Shown here piece by piece: positions 23,412 to 32,348 of a DNA stretch of 32,735 bases. The translations under genes were made by a program, and so were the position numbers. Within the stretch, counting starts at the first letter, position 1. Every line of letters starts with the position of its first letter. The notes under the pieces were generated by a model that was given only the letters and a program-made list of their open reading frames with translations, searched no databases and was not told where the DNA came from. Origin of the DNA: Alphaproteobacteria bacterium (lineage in GTDB: Bacteria; Pseudomonadota; Alphaproteobacteria; Sphingomonadales; Kordiimonadaceae); contig JAJFIT010000061.1 of the NCBI GenBank assembly GCA_021774775.1, forward strand, positions 1 to 32,735. The letters run 5' to 3'.

Positions 23412-24788
23412 CTAGAACAAATCTGCGCGTGCGGAAAACAGCTGTTCGACTTTTTTGACCGATTGCGCCATCGCAAGCAGCACTACATGGTCACCGCTTA
23501 ACAATTGTGTCTCTGCGGTCGGCAAAATGGTCACGCCGTCCCGGACCACCATCCCAAACTTAACTTCGCCGTGCATGCGTAGCTCTCCAATGGTTTTTTT
23601 AGCAATATCCGAGCCTTCAAGAACTTCTGCTTCGATGATTTCGGCCTGACCATCAAAAATACTGTACAGGTCGCGAATTCGACCGCGCCTTACGTGCTGA
23701 ACGATCGAGGAAACGGTTGTTTCCCTTGGGTCTAACGCGACATCAATACCTAAGGAGCCAACCAGGTTACCGTAAATGGGGTTATTCATCAGTGTAATGG
23801 CGCTGGCACAACCCTGTTGCTTGGCTAATAGCGCCGACAGAATATTGACTTCGTCATCGTCCGCCACTGATACTACCGTATCCACTTGTTCAATATTGGC
23901 TTCCAGTAGAATTTCACGGTTTAAGGCATCGCCGTTGATAACCACTGTTTTATCAAGGCTTTCGGCAATTTTTTTTGCCCGGTCGGTATCAATTTCAATG
24001 ATCTTGAGGTTGGGGCTTCGCTCGCTCTCTTCAAGAAGTTGAGCCAAAGCAAGACCAATGCTGCCGCCCCCAACGATTACGATTCGCCGTGCTTTTTGTT
24101 CTTCATGACCAAACACAGCCATTGATCGTTCGGTCGTTGATGCTTCAACCACAATAATGATGGCGTCGCCTGCCTGCAACTGGTCGTCACTGCGCGGTAC
24201 AAATAGTCGACCGCCGCGTTGTACAGCGGCCACAATGGTTCGCAAGTTGGGGAACAACTCTGATAGTTGGCGTAACGGCGTATCGATAACCGGGCAATCA
24301 TCTTGCAGAAGCAGGCCAATCATACGTACCTGACCCCCGACAAATGGCACCATGTTGAAGGCACCGGGAACTTCGAGGCGGCGATGCAGGGCGCGGGCAA
24401 CTTCCATTTCCGGTGAAATAATTACATCAATAGGCAGGTTATCGCGCGAAAACAGGTCTCTCCAATTTGGGTTCAGATATACTTGGTTGCGAATTCGGGC
24501 AATTTTTGTCGGTACGCTAAACAGGGAGTGTGCCACCTGGCAGGCAACCATGTTAACTTCGTCTGAAAGTGTAACAGCAACGAACAAGTCGGCATCAGAT
24601 GCCCCCGCCCGGGCCAGCATGTCGGGATCGGAACCATGCCCAACAAGCGCCTGAACATCTAAGCTTTCGCTGATTTTCCTGATCAATTTTACCGAGCGGT
24701 CGATGACAGTGACGTCATTTTGTTGATCTGCCAAATGTTTGGCGATATGGAAACCAACCTGCCCTGCTCCACAAACAATAACTTTCAT
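23412..24788 (-). CDS. trkA: Trk system potassium uptake regulator TrkA
   Basis: 458 aa, the normal length. Two tandem RCK units: the first NAD-binding fold opens MKVIVCGAGQVGFHIAKHLA (GxGxxG), the second VIVGGGSIGLALAQLLEES; each is followed by a TrkA-C domain (VEVARALHRRLEVPGAFNMV... and DLYSIFDGQAEIIEAEVLEGS...). TrkA is cytoplasmic, binds NAD(H)/ATP and controls TrkH. It lies between ntrX (50-base gap) and trkH on the same strand. Placement of trkA directly after ntrX is common in Rhodospirillales-type alphaproteobacteria. Confidence 0.96.
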   Translation of the reverse strand: MKVIVCGAGQVGFHIAKHLADQQNDVTVIDRSVKLIRKISESLDVQALVGHGSDPDMLARAGASDADLFVAVTLSDEVNMVACQVAHSLFSVPTKIARIRNQVYLNPNWRDLFSRDNLPIDVIISPEMEVARALHRRLEVPGAFNMVPFVGGQVRMIGLLLQDDCPVIDTPLRQLSELFPNLRTIVAAVQRGGRLFVPRSDDQLQAGDAIIIVVEASTTERSMAVFGHEEQKARRIVIVGGGSIGLALAQLLEESERSPNLKIIEIDTDRAKKIAESLDKTVVINGDALNREILLEANIEQVDTVVSVADDDEVNILSALLAKQQGCASAITLMNNPIYGNLVGSLGIDVALDPRETTVSSIVQHVRRGRIRDLYSIFDGQAEIIEAEVLEGSDIAKKTIGELRMHGEVKFGMVVRDGVTILPTAETQLLSGDHVVLLAMAQSVKKVEQLFSARADLF

Positions 24789-24838
24789 AAGTCGTTATCC
24801 GATCTGAAATACAGTCTGATAGCTAGCCAGTTGGCAGC

Positions 24839-26239
24839 TTAACTATCAATTTTTCCGTTGTTGTCCTGTTTGTTTCCTGACAAGCCCAACGACTTTAGTT
24901 TCCGGTGTAATGCCGAACGCTCCATTCCAATAAAGGCGGCTGTCCGCGATATATTGCCACTGAAGCGATTTATCTGGACCTTGAGATACTCTCGTTCGAA
25001 GGCCTCACGCGCTTCCCGCAGTGGTGTCGTCATTATAGTGTTGTTGTCGCTGGTTTGCAGCAGGTCTCCAGAGGTGACCTTGACCTCTTGCGGCAGATCA
25101 TCTGCAGTAATGCTCGCGCCCGCCTCTTCTGGACCCATAATAACCACGCGTTCCATGATATTTTTAAGCTGGCGAACATTTCCGGGCCAATCATAGGATT
25201 GCAGTGCAGCGATCGCGTCGTCTCCCAATATTGAAGGTGAGCGACCCGTAGCAACCGCAAGTGTATCCAAAAAACCCTGTGCAAGTGCCGGTATATCCTC
25301 GCGGCGTTCGCTCAATGCAGCCATGGCCAGTGGTACAACATTAAGTCGGTGATACAGGTCTTCCCTGAACCGGCCCTCGGCAATTTCCTGTACAAGGTCC
25401 CGGCTGGTGGCAGATACCACCCGGACATCTACTTTTACGCCGGTATTGCCGCCGACGCGCTCAAACGCCTGATCGGTCAATACCCGCAGGATTTTGCCCT
25501 GGGTGGGCAGTGGCATGTCTGCAACTTCGTCGATAAATAATGTGCCGCCATGCGCTCGCTCAAAAAGGCCGGTTTTTACCACGCCGCCATTTTGCTCTAC
25601 GCCGAAAAGCTCCTGCTCCATCCTGTGCGGCTCCATCGACGCTGCACTGACAATAACAAATGACCCGTTGGAGCGATTTGAGCGAAAATGTATTTGTCGC
25701 GCGGCGACTTCCTTACCGCTGCCAGACGCGCCCTGAATTAAAACCCGGCTGTTCGTTGCTGCAACTTTCTCAATGCTTTGGCGCAGGCTGTTAATTGCGG
25801 CAGATCGCCCGGTGATATCAACCGAAAAGGCAGATCGCTTTTTAAGTTCTTCGTTCTCGCGGCGTAGCTGTTCCGTTTCGGTCGCACGCTGGACCGTCAA
25901 TAATAGCTGGTCCGCTTCAAAAGGTTTTTCAATGAAGTCATAAGCGCCTTTTTTAATGGCAGCCACAGCGGTTTCGATGTTGCCGTGACCTGAAATAACC
26001 ACAACGGGCAGGTCTCTATGGCGAGACTTTACCAGCTCAAGAATCTCGAGTCCGTCCAGTTTGCTGCCCTGCAACCAGATGTCCAAAACCATCAGAGACG
26101 GAAGTCTTGCCTCAATTTCGGCCAGTCCACTGTCACTGTCAGCGGCTGTTCGGGTTGCATAACCTTCGTCTTCCAGAATGCCGGCAATCAGGTCTCTGAT
26201 GTCGGCTTCGTCGTCAATAATCAGAATGTCTAGTGCCAT
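24839..26239 (-). CDS. ntrX: Response regulator NtrX
   Basis: 466 aa from the ATG giving MALDILIIDDEADIRD; the track starts three codons earlier (26248), and AAAGGA lies upstream of both. Track numbering: receiver 7-125 with Asp56 (VLDIWL), AAA+ domain with Walker A GASGSGKE (173-180) and Walker B GGTLFIDE (234-241), and a Fis-type helix-turn-helix at the C-terminus (GNISRTAAFIGMERSALHRKLK). The sigma-54-contacting GAFTGA loop is missing; the place reads VEQNGGVVKTGLFERA, as known for alphaproteobacterial NtrX, which regulates without sigma-54. It forms the partner of NtrY, whose gene ends 19-28 bases upstream. Confidence 0.95.
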   Translation of the reverse strand: MALDILIIDDEADIRDLIAGILEDEGYATRTAADSDSGLAEIEARLPSLMVLDIWLQGSKLDGLEILELVKSRHRDLPVVVISGHGNIETAVAAIKKGAYDFIEKPFEADQLLLTVQRATETEQLRRENEELKKRSAFSVDITGRSAAINSLRQSIEKVAATNSRVLIQGASGSGKEVAARQIHFRSNRSNGSFVIVSAASMEPHRMEQELFGVEQNGGVVKTGLFERAHGGTLFIDEVADMPLPTQGKILRVLTDQAFERVGGNTGVKVDVRVVSATSRDLVQEIAEGRFREDLYHRLNVVPLAMAALSERREDIPALAQGFLDTLAVATGRSPSILGDDAIAALQSYDWPGNVRQLKNIMERVVIMGPEEAGASITADDLPQEVKVTSGDLLQTSDNNTIMTTPLREAREAFEREYLKVQINRFSGNISRTAAFIGMERSALHRKLKSLGLSGNKQDNNGKIDS

Positions 26240-26266
26240 ATGAGGCATTGTCCTTTAAAAAGTGGC

Positions 26267-28618
26267 TTATTCGGCCGCTGTTGATTGATCGTTGACAGCG
26301 TCGTTTTCCTCGGCTTGTTCAGCGCGTTTTTCAAGTGTTTGGTGAGAGAATGTAAGCACAACGCGTGCGCCGATGGGGGTTCGATCCGCAATGCGCACCG
26401 ATCCGCCGTGTTCTTCCATAATCCTGCGAACGATTGCAAGCCCAAGCCCTGTACCCTTGGAGCGCGTGGTTACATAGGGTTCCATAAGACGTGATTTTTG
26501 AGCTGCTGGCAGCCCAAGGCCGTTATCTTCTATTTTAATAATGGTTTTATCATCAATCTGAGACAGGCTGGTATGAACAAACCCGGGTTCTAATACGTCG
26601 CTGCCGTCTCGTTTGTCGTTAGTTACCCGTGCCTCAACAGCTTCGGCAGCATTTTTCAAAACGTTGGTCAGCGCTTGTCCGATCAAGCGGCCATCGCATT
26701 TTATTCGTTCAAAATTACCGTCCAATTCGCTGGAGAACTGAATGTCAGGCGCAGCGACTTCCTGCAAAAACACTGACTGACGTGTTACGTCTGCAATGTC
26801 TGTTTGCCGGTATATTGGCGCGGGCATTCTGGAGAATGAGGAAAACTCGTCAACCATGCGGCGCAGGTCTCCCACCTGGCGAATAATGGTGTCGGTGCAC
26901 TGGCCGAAAATATCCTGATCGTTTTTGATTTCGCTTAAATATTTTCGTTTCAAGCGTTCAGCTGATAACTGGATTGGTGTCAGTGGATTTTTAATTTCAT
27001 GGGCGATACGCCGCGCTACATCAGCCCAAGCCGCCGTGCGTTGGTCAGCCAGTTGTTCGGTCAAGTCGTCAAACGTCACCACATATCCGCCGATTGTGTT
27101 ATCTTCCTGTCGTTCAGCAAATACGCGCACCATCAACGTTCGAACTTCGCCTTCTATGTCGATTTGAACTTCGCCCTTGGTCTCGCCCTCTTCAGATCGC
27201 TCGCTCTGCTCAATAATGTCGGTGAAATCGGGGACAACTTCGGTCAAAACTTTGCCCATTAAGTCTTCAGGCGACACATTGAGCAGGTTTAGTGCAGACC
27301 TGTTGGGCAAAAATACGCTGCGATCCTGCTTTAGCCCCATTACCCCGGCGGATACACCCTCCAGCACCTCCTCAAGAAAACGGCGTCTTTCATCCATTTC
27401 GGCATTGGCCTCGATAAGTGCGTCCTGATGCTTGGCAAGCTGGTCAGTCATTCGGTTAAATGCGCGGCTAAGTGTGCCGACCTCATCGCCCGAAGATACC
27501 GTTGGAACCCGCGCCTGCAAGTCACCCTGTCCGACCCTGTCTGCCGCATCAACCAAATTAGACAGCGGATTAACCAGTCGGCTAGAGAACCACAAACCTA
27601 TCCAGATGGCAGCAAGTAAAATCAGCAATGCGATGATAATGAAAACTACATTGAACTGCAGTTGAATATCGCTGCGCTGTCCTTCCAGATTGTCATAGTC
27701 CGCCACAGCAGCGCGGGTTGCAGACAAATAGCCCAACACCTGGGGGCTGAGGTCGCGAGAAACATATAGATAGGTTGGCCGAAGGAAGGATGATAATTTA
27801 ATAAGTCCGGAAACGTTATTGCTTTCTGCATTGGCAGAAATGACTGTTTCGCCGCTTGACGCTCGGGTCAGCAAGTCAGTCGCAATGCGCGGCGTTGTGA
27901 ACGTCAGGCCGTCATTGGCACCCGCAAGGATTGAACCATCCTCACCGTTTGGCTGTTCGATGATCACTAGTTCAGACAAAAGCCGTGTACTGAGCGCTGT
28001 TTCCGCCACCCGCTGCAGGGTTATCTGGTCTCGTTGTTGGGCGAAATTAAGCTGGTTGTAGGCGAGCGCGATTTTGAGCATGTCTTTTTCGATATTGACG
28101 CGGTGCTCAATCATATAGGTCTCTGCGACCTCAAGCGAGTTATTCAATGTGAAGCGTATTTTCTCGCTAAACCACTGTTGGATGCCAAACTCTAGGAACA
28201 ATGCCGAAAATACGGTCATGATAATGGGCGGGACAATTGCGATTGCGATGAAAAACCCTGTCACTTTCGCCTGCAACCTTGAACCGGCCTTCATGCCTTT
28301 TCGCGACAACCAGATGCGAATAAACCAACGACCAATTGCCATGCCAAGCGCCAGCAAAAGTACCAGGTTTATCGCCAACATAACGCGCATTGTCTGGCCC
28401 GACGTTACTTCCGTCGGGGCGGACTTTTGCGACATGGCTATATAAGTAGCGATGGCAGAAATAACCGCCAGCACGGACAGCAATACTTCCAGCCGTCCAA
28501 AAAGATTCAGTCGCCGCGACCATAGCATAAACTTGGCCCATCGCCGGTTTGGCAGCTTCGGCGCGGCGGTGAGAAAGTCGTGTGGTTCTTTATGCTTAAC
28601 AGTAGTCATGGGGTCCAT
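26267..28618 (-). CDS. ntrY: Membrane sensor histidine kinase NtrY
   Basis: 783 aa, normal for NtrY. Membrane helices at about 43-62, 80-98, 121-143 and 322-344, with a periplasmic domain between the third and fourth; HAMP at about 345-397; PAS at about 410-520; HisKA with ARRIAHEIKNPLTPIQLSAERLKRKY (His540); and the ATPase domain with NVLKNAAEAVE, IEDNGLGLP and GTGLGLAIVRRIMEEHGG. It senses nitrogen or, in relatives, redox/oxygen state and phosphorylates NtrX. The start is ATG 28618 or the fourth codon, also ATG. It is separated from ntrC by 112 bases that contain an inverted repeat, so ntrYX probably has its own promoter. Confidence 0.96.
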   Translation of the reverse strand: MDPMTTVKHKEPHDFLTAAPKLPNRRWAKFMLWSRRLNLFGRLEVLLSVLAVISAIATYIAMSQKSAPTEVTSGQTMRVMLAINLVLLLALGMAIGRWFIRIWLSRKGMKAGSRLQAKVTGFFIAIAIVPPIIMTVFSALFLEFGIQQWFSEKIRFTLNNSLEVAETYMIEHRVNIEKDMLKIALAYNQLNFAQQRDQITLQRVAETALSTRLLSELVIIEQPNGEDGSILAGANDGLTFTTPRIATDLLTRASSGETVISANAESNNVSGLIKLSSFLRPTYLYVSRDLSPQVLGYLSATRAAVADYDNLEGQRSDIQLQFNVVFIIIALLILLAAIWIGLWFSSRLVNPLSNLVDAADRVGQGDLQARVPTVSSGDEVGTLSRAFNRMTDQLAKHQDALIEANAEMDERRRFLEEVLEGVSAGVMGLKQDRSVFLPNRSALNLLNVSPEDLMGKVLTEVVPDFTDIIEQSERSEEGETKGEVQIDIEGEVRTLMVRVFAERQEDNTIGGYVVTFDDLTEQLADQRTAAWADVARRIAHEIKNPLTPIQLSAERLKRKYLSEIKNDQDIFGQCTDTIIRQVGDLRRMVDEFSSFSRMPAPIYRQTDIADVTRQSVFLQEVAAPDIQFSSELDGNFERIKCDGRLIGQALTNVLKNAAEAVEARVTNDKRDGSDVLEPGFVHTSLSQIDDKTIIKIEDNGLGLPAAQKSRLMEPYVTTRSKGTGLGLAIVRRIMEEHGGSVRIADRTPIGARVVLTFSHQTLEKRAEQAEENDAVNDQSTAAE

Positions 28619-28631
28619 GATGCATAATTGT

Positions 28632-28667
28632 CACTATTGTTCCACATATATCACAAAGAAAATAGTG
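28632..28667. promoter_or_regulatory. Inverted repeat upstream of ntrY
   Basis: CACTATT (28632-28638) and AATAGTG (28661-28667) form a perfect 7-bp inverted repeat with a 22-nt spacer in the ntrC-ntrY gap, 14 bases before the ntrY start. An operator for a dimeric regulator is possible; a long-loop leader hairpin is the alternative. Confidence 0.35.
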
Positions 28668-28730
28668 TTTCCATCTTAACGTGTTGTAAGTATGAGATAA
28701 ATAGACGCTCAGAACATTAAGGAGAATAGG

Positions 28731-30185
28731 TTAGCTGGACCTCAAAGGCAGATTGATTTCCAATTCTCGTATTTTTTTACGGAGCGTATTGCGATTCAAT
28801 CCCAAAAGCTCGGCTGACTTTACTTGGTTGCCGTTGGTAACGCTCAGTACTTTCTGGATCAGCGGTCGTTCAATTTCGCGCAGAATTCTGGTATGCAGAC
28901 CGGGCGGTGGCAAGCCGTCTTCATGATAGTCAAAATACTGGTCTAAATGGAGCCGGACAGTTTGCGACAGGTTTCCGCCTGTCACATTGGCCATAATACT
29001 CATTGGACCACCGGCAAGGTCAGACGTAGACCGGTCAAATTCTGCCTTGATGGCTTCGCCGTTGATTTGGTCGCCAGGATGTAAGGCGCAAATTCTACGA
29101 ATTAGATTTTCCAGTTCCCGTACATTGCCTGGCCAGTCAAACGATTGCAGAACTTTCTTGGCGCCTGCGGTTAAGCTTTTGAAAGGAAGACCAGATTCAG
29201 CGACTTGATCAAGAAAATGTTCGGCAAGATCAGGAACATCTTCCGTTCGTTCACGCAGCGGCGGTATCGACAAAGGCACAACATTCAATCTGAAATACAG
29301 GTCTTCCCTAAACTCGCCAGAGCCAACCATAGCTTTCAGGTTTTTGTTGGTTGCAGCGATGATGCGCACGTTGGTGCGGATGCTGGACTGGCCGCCTACA
29401 GTGCGATATTCGCCTTCCTGCAGTACCCGCAAGAGGCGGGTTTGCGCCTCAAGCGGCATGTCGCCGATCTCATCAAGAAACAATGTGCCGCCTTTGGCTT
29501 CTCCAAAACGGCCCAGAGTACGGGTTTCTGCGCCAGTGAAGGCGCCGCGCTCGTGCCCGAATAACTCGGTTTCAATTAACTCTTTGGGAATTGCAGCCAT
29601 ATTAATTGGTACGAAAGAGTTTTCGCGGCGCGGACTATGTTCATGCAGTGCGCGTGCAACCAGTTCTTTTCCCGTGCCGCTCTCGCCGTGAATAAGGACT
29701 GTAAGTTCGGTTTGCACGACCCGGGCCATGGCACGGTATATTTCCTGCATGGCTGGTGAACGTCCAATAAGAATATCCTGATCAGCGACACTGCGCTCTG
29801 GTTGTCGGGTCGTTGTAGTTTTAAGTGCTTTCTTAACAATGCTCACTAACTCATCAATATCAAAAGGTTTTGGAAGATATTCAAAAGCACCATTGTTGGT
29901 TGCATCCATAGCTGTGGAAAGGGTATTTTGCGCACTCATAATGATGAAGGCCAGTTCTGGGCGGTCCTTCAGGAGCATGGGCATCGCCTCAAGACCGCTG
30001 CCGCCGGGCATCAATACATCGGATATCACAACGTCGCCCTGCCCTGACCGCACCAACCGTGTAAGCTCAGGTACATCTTCTGCCTCGATGACCAACCAGC
30101 CCTCCTGGCGTAGCGCTTCGCCGACAACAAGCCTTATTGTCATGTCGTCGTCGGCTACAATAATTGTTGCGTTACTTTTGCTCAT
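28731..30185 (-). CDS. ntrC: Nitrogen regulation response regulator NtrC
   Basis: 484 aa from the ATG at 30185 (MSKSNATIIVADDD), preceded by GAGGACAG; the track adds five codons. Track numbering: receiver with Asp61 (VISDVLMPG), sigma-54 AAA+ domain with Walker A GESGTGKE (172-179), an intact GAFTGA loop (219-224) and GGTLFLDE (237-244), and a Fis-type DNA-binding end (NGNQVKSAELLGLNRNTLRKKIREL). It activates sigma-54 promoters of glnA and other nitrogen genes when phosphorylated by NtrB. The start overlaps the ntrB end by 14 bases, showing translational coupling. Confidence 0.97.
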   Translation of the reverse strand: MSKSNATIIVADDDMTIRLVVGEALRQEGWLVIEAEDVPELTRLVRSGQGDVVISDVLMPGGSGLEAMPMLLKDRPELAFIIMSAQNTLSTAMDATNNGAFEYLPKPFDIDELVSIVKKALKTTTTRQPERSVADQDILIGRSPAMQEIYRAMARVVQTELTVLIHGESGTGKELVARALHEHSPRRENSFVPINMAAIPKELIETELFGHERGAFTGAETRTLGRFGEAKGGTLFLDEIGDMPLEAQTRLLRVLQEGEYRTVGGQSSIRTNVRIIAATNKNLKAMVGSGEFREDLYFRLNVVPLSIPPLRERTEDVPDLAEHFLDQVAESGLPFKSLTAGAKKVLQSFDWPGNVRELENLIRRICALHPGDQINGEAIKAEFDRSTSDLAGGPMSIMANVTGGNLSQTVRLHLDQYFDYHEDGLPPPGLHTRILREIERPLIQKVLSVTNGNQVKSAELLGLNRNTLRKKIRELEINLPLRSS

Positions 30186-31275
30186 GGTTTCTGTCCTCAT
30201 GCATGGCTAGCTGCACCCTGAATACTGCGCCGCCCTCATTGTGGTTGTCAGCAGTAACCGTGCCACCGAAATTACTGACGTAACGCGCGACAAGTGATAA
30301 CCCCAATCCAGCGCCACCGGACTTTCCGGTTACGAATGGGTCGAAAAGGTGGCCTTTGATGTTATCTGGAATGCCAGGTCCGTTGTCTTTGACTGTTATT
30401 TCGATTGGCAGCCGAATTCGTTCTCCGTCCGCCCCCCGTATCCAAATGCCATGGCGGTAGGCGGTGGAAACGGTAATGTCTGCTTCTGGCCCCGCAGCTT
30501 CAACAGCATTTTTAACCAGGTTAAGGAACACCTGGACCAAACGATCATAGTTGCCGTCTACCAGAGGTAAAGACGGGTCAAATTTTGGCCGGATGACCGC
30601 GGATTCGGCAAACCCTGCAACTGATAGATTGAGAACATGGTCCAACACCTCGTGGATATTAACGGCTTCCATATTCTGTTCGATTGGGGCGTTAAACCCT
30701 TCAAGATCGTCGACCAAATCCTTAATCCGATCCACTTCCTTACAAATCAGCTCTGTCAGTCTGATGTGTTTTTCGTCCAAAGCACGCCCCATCAACTGAG
30801 CAGCGCCTCGGATACCAGACAATGGGTTCTTGATTTCATGGGCCAGCATAGACGCCAGCCCACTGACCGAGCGCGCGGCCGCGTCCATTTCGCTTTTCTT
30901 TTCCAGAAATGCAGTAATCCTTCGAGGTAATACAGACACAATTGTCGACCCGTCTTCTTCGATTGGGTTTGCATGCAAGTCCACCAATTCGACATCACCC
31001 AGCGGTGGCATGCAGCGAACGTCATAACTGTTAAGCGGTGAGTTTTCCTGCCGGGCGCGAGAAACAAGTTCTTCCGCCGCACCACCGACGCCTCCAAGGC
31101 CGGATAGTTCACTGTTAATGAGGCTTTCGCGGCTCCGGCCCAAAATAGCTTCAGCGTGTGCATAAACTTCACGGATTTGATTTTTTCTGTCTACAACAAC
31201 AACGGCTTGTCGCAGGCCTGCCAAAATTCGTTGTTCCTGGCCGTCAGTTAGATTGGTGTTGTCAGCGATGACCAT
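30172..31275 (-). CDS. ntrB: Nitrogen regulation sensor kinase NtrB
   Basis: 367 aa, soluble. An N-terminal PAS domain (about 12-120) is followed by HisKA with ASMLAHEIKNPLSGIRGAAQLMG (His146) and the ATPase domain with VFLNLVKNAVEAAG, VKDNGPGIP and GGAGLGLSLVARYVSNFGG. NtrB is controlled by PII protein and phosphorylates or dephosphorylates NtrC. Its ATG overlaps the dusB stop by one base (TGATG) and its end overlaps ntrC, so dusB-ntrB-ntrC form a tightly coupled unit. Confidence 0.97.
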   Translation of the reverse strand: MVIADNTNLTDGQEQRILAGLRQAVVVVDRKNQIREVYAHAEAILGRSRESLINSELSGLGGVGGAAEELVSRARQENSPLNSYDVRCMPPLGDVELVDLHANPIEEDGSTIVSVLPRRITAFLEKKSEMDAAARSVSGLASMLAHEIKNPLSGIRGAAQLMGRALDEKHIRLTELICKEVDRIKDLVDDLEGFNAPIEQNMEAVNIHEVLDHVLNLSVAGFAESAVIRPKFDPSLPLVDGNYDRLVQVFLNLVKNAVEAAGPEADITVSTAYRHGIWIRGADGERIRLPIEITVKDNGPGIPDNIKGHLFDPFVTGKSGGAGLGLSLVARYVSNFGGTVTADNHNEGGAVFRVQLAMHEDRNHEQK

Positions 31276-32261
31276 CAGGCCGCCAGTTGCTCACAAAGTG
31301 GCAGGTAAAATGCCTTGATCGCGGCCTTTACTTTTTCGGGATCATCCTGGCGGTTGACATCATTTCTGAATTCGGCGGAGCCATGTAATCCCTTGGTATA
31401 CCAACCGATGTGCTTGCGTGCGATACGCACGGCCGCCTCGACACCATAATGGTGCAGCATATCTTCATAATGTTCAATCAATGTGGCCAGTTGAACATCA
31501 AGGGGCGGCGGCGCAGTTTCCTCGCCGGTGCGCAGGTATTGGATCGCCTGATTGATGAACCAGGGCTTACCGTAAGTACCGCGTCCAATCATCACGCCGT
31601 CAGCGTTACTGTCGCTAAGAGATTGCTTTATATCGTTAAAGTCATTGATGTCACCGTTGACAATTACCGGAAGCGACACAGCTTTCTTGACTAAGCCGAC
31701 CTTTTTCCAGTTGGCGTGGCCCTTGTAAAATTGACAGCGGGTGCGTCCATGTACCGCGATCAGTTTGATGCCTGCCTGTTCAGCGATTTTTGCCAATTCG
31801 GGCGCGTTGAAACTATTGTCGTCCCAGCCCAAGCGCATTTTAAGGGTTACAGGCAACGACACTGCGGTCACTGTGGCATGGATCAGTTCGCCTGCATGGT
31901 CCAGGTCGCGCATCAGGCTGGAGCCCGCGTGACCGTTAACAACTTTTTTGACCGGGCACCCCATGTTGATATCGATGATCGCTGCACCGCGGTCCTCGTT
32001 TAACCGGGCGGCCTGCGCCATTTTTGCGCCTTCGCAACCCGCTAGCTGGACCGACATGGGGAATTCGTCCGCACAATTGGTTGCCATTTTCTGGCTGCGT
32101 TCGGTGGCGCGTATCATCGCCTCGGATGCAATCATTTCCGAGACAACCAGCCCCGCACCAAAGCGTTTTACCAACCGGCGAAACGGCATATCGGTAACGC
32201 CCGACATGGGGGCGAGAATAACGGGGTCTATGATTTCAACCGGACCAATGTTAATAGCCAT
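31275..32261 (-). CDS. dusB: tRNA-dihydrouridine synthase DusB (NifR3)
   Basis: 328 aa, normal length. The FMN barrel shows LAPMSGVTDMPFR (17-28), SEMIAS, MSVQLAG, DINMGCPVKKVVNGHAGSSLM with catalytic Cys102, VHGRTRCQFYKGHANW, VNGDI and MIGRGTYGKPWF. It reduces specific uridines of tRNA with NADPH. Its historical name nifR3 reflects this place at the head of the ntrBC operon in Alphaproteobacteria. The ribosome-binding site is weak (AGG, 7 bases before the ATG). It is divergent from ispD with an 87-base gap. Confidence 0.97.
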   Translation of the reverse strand: MAINIGPVEIIDPVILAPMSGVTDMPFRRLVKRFGAGLVVSEMIASEAMIRATERSQKMATNCADEFPMSVQLAGCEGAKMAQAARLNEDRGAAIIDINMGCPVKKVVNGHAGSSLMRDLDHAGELIHATVTAVSLPVTLKMRLGWDDNSFNAPELAKIAEQAGIKLIAVHGRTRCQFYKGHANWKKVGLVKKAVSLPVIVNGDINDFNDIKQSLSDSNADGVMIGRGTYGKPWFINQAIQYLRTGEETAPPPLDVQLATLIEHYEDMLHHYGVEAAVRIARKHIGWYTKGLHGSAEFRNDVNRQDDPEKVKAAIKAFYLPLCEQLAA

Positions 32262-32285
32262 AAGGGAACCTATAAAAACTCAAAC

Positions 32286-32302
32286 TGCCTAATAATTAGG
32301 CA
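32286..32302. promoter_or_regulatory. Inverted repeat in the dusB-ispD divergent region
   Basis: TGCCTAA (32286-32292) and TTAGGCA (32296-32302) form a perfect 7-bp inverted repeat around TAA. It lies between divergent genes, 25 bases from the dusB start and 47 from the ispD start, which is where an operator for either promoter would be expected. Confidence 0.4.
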
Positions 32303-32348
32303 CTGCTTATGCCAGAAGTAAATTTAAAAATCTATAGCGGGATTTTCT

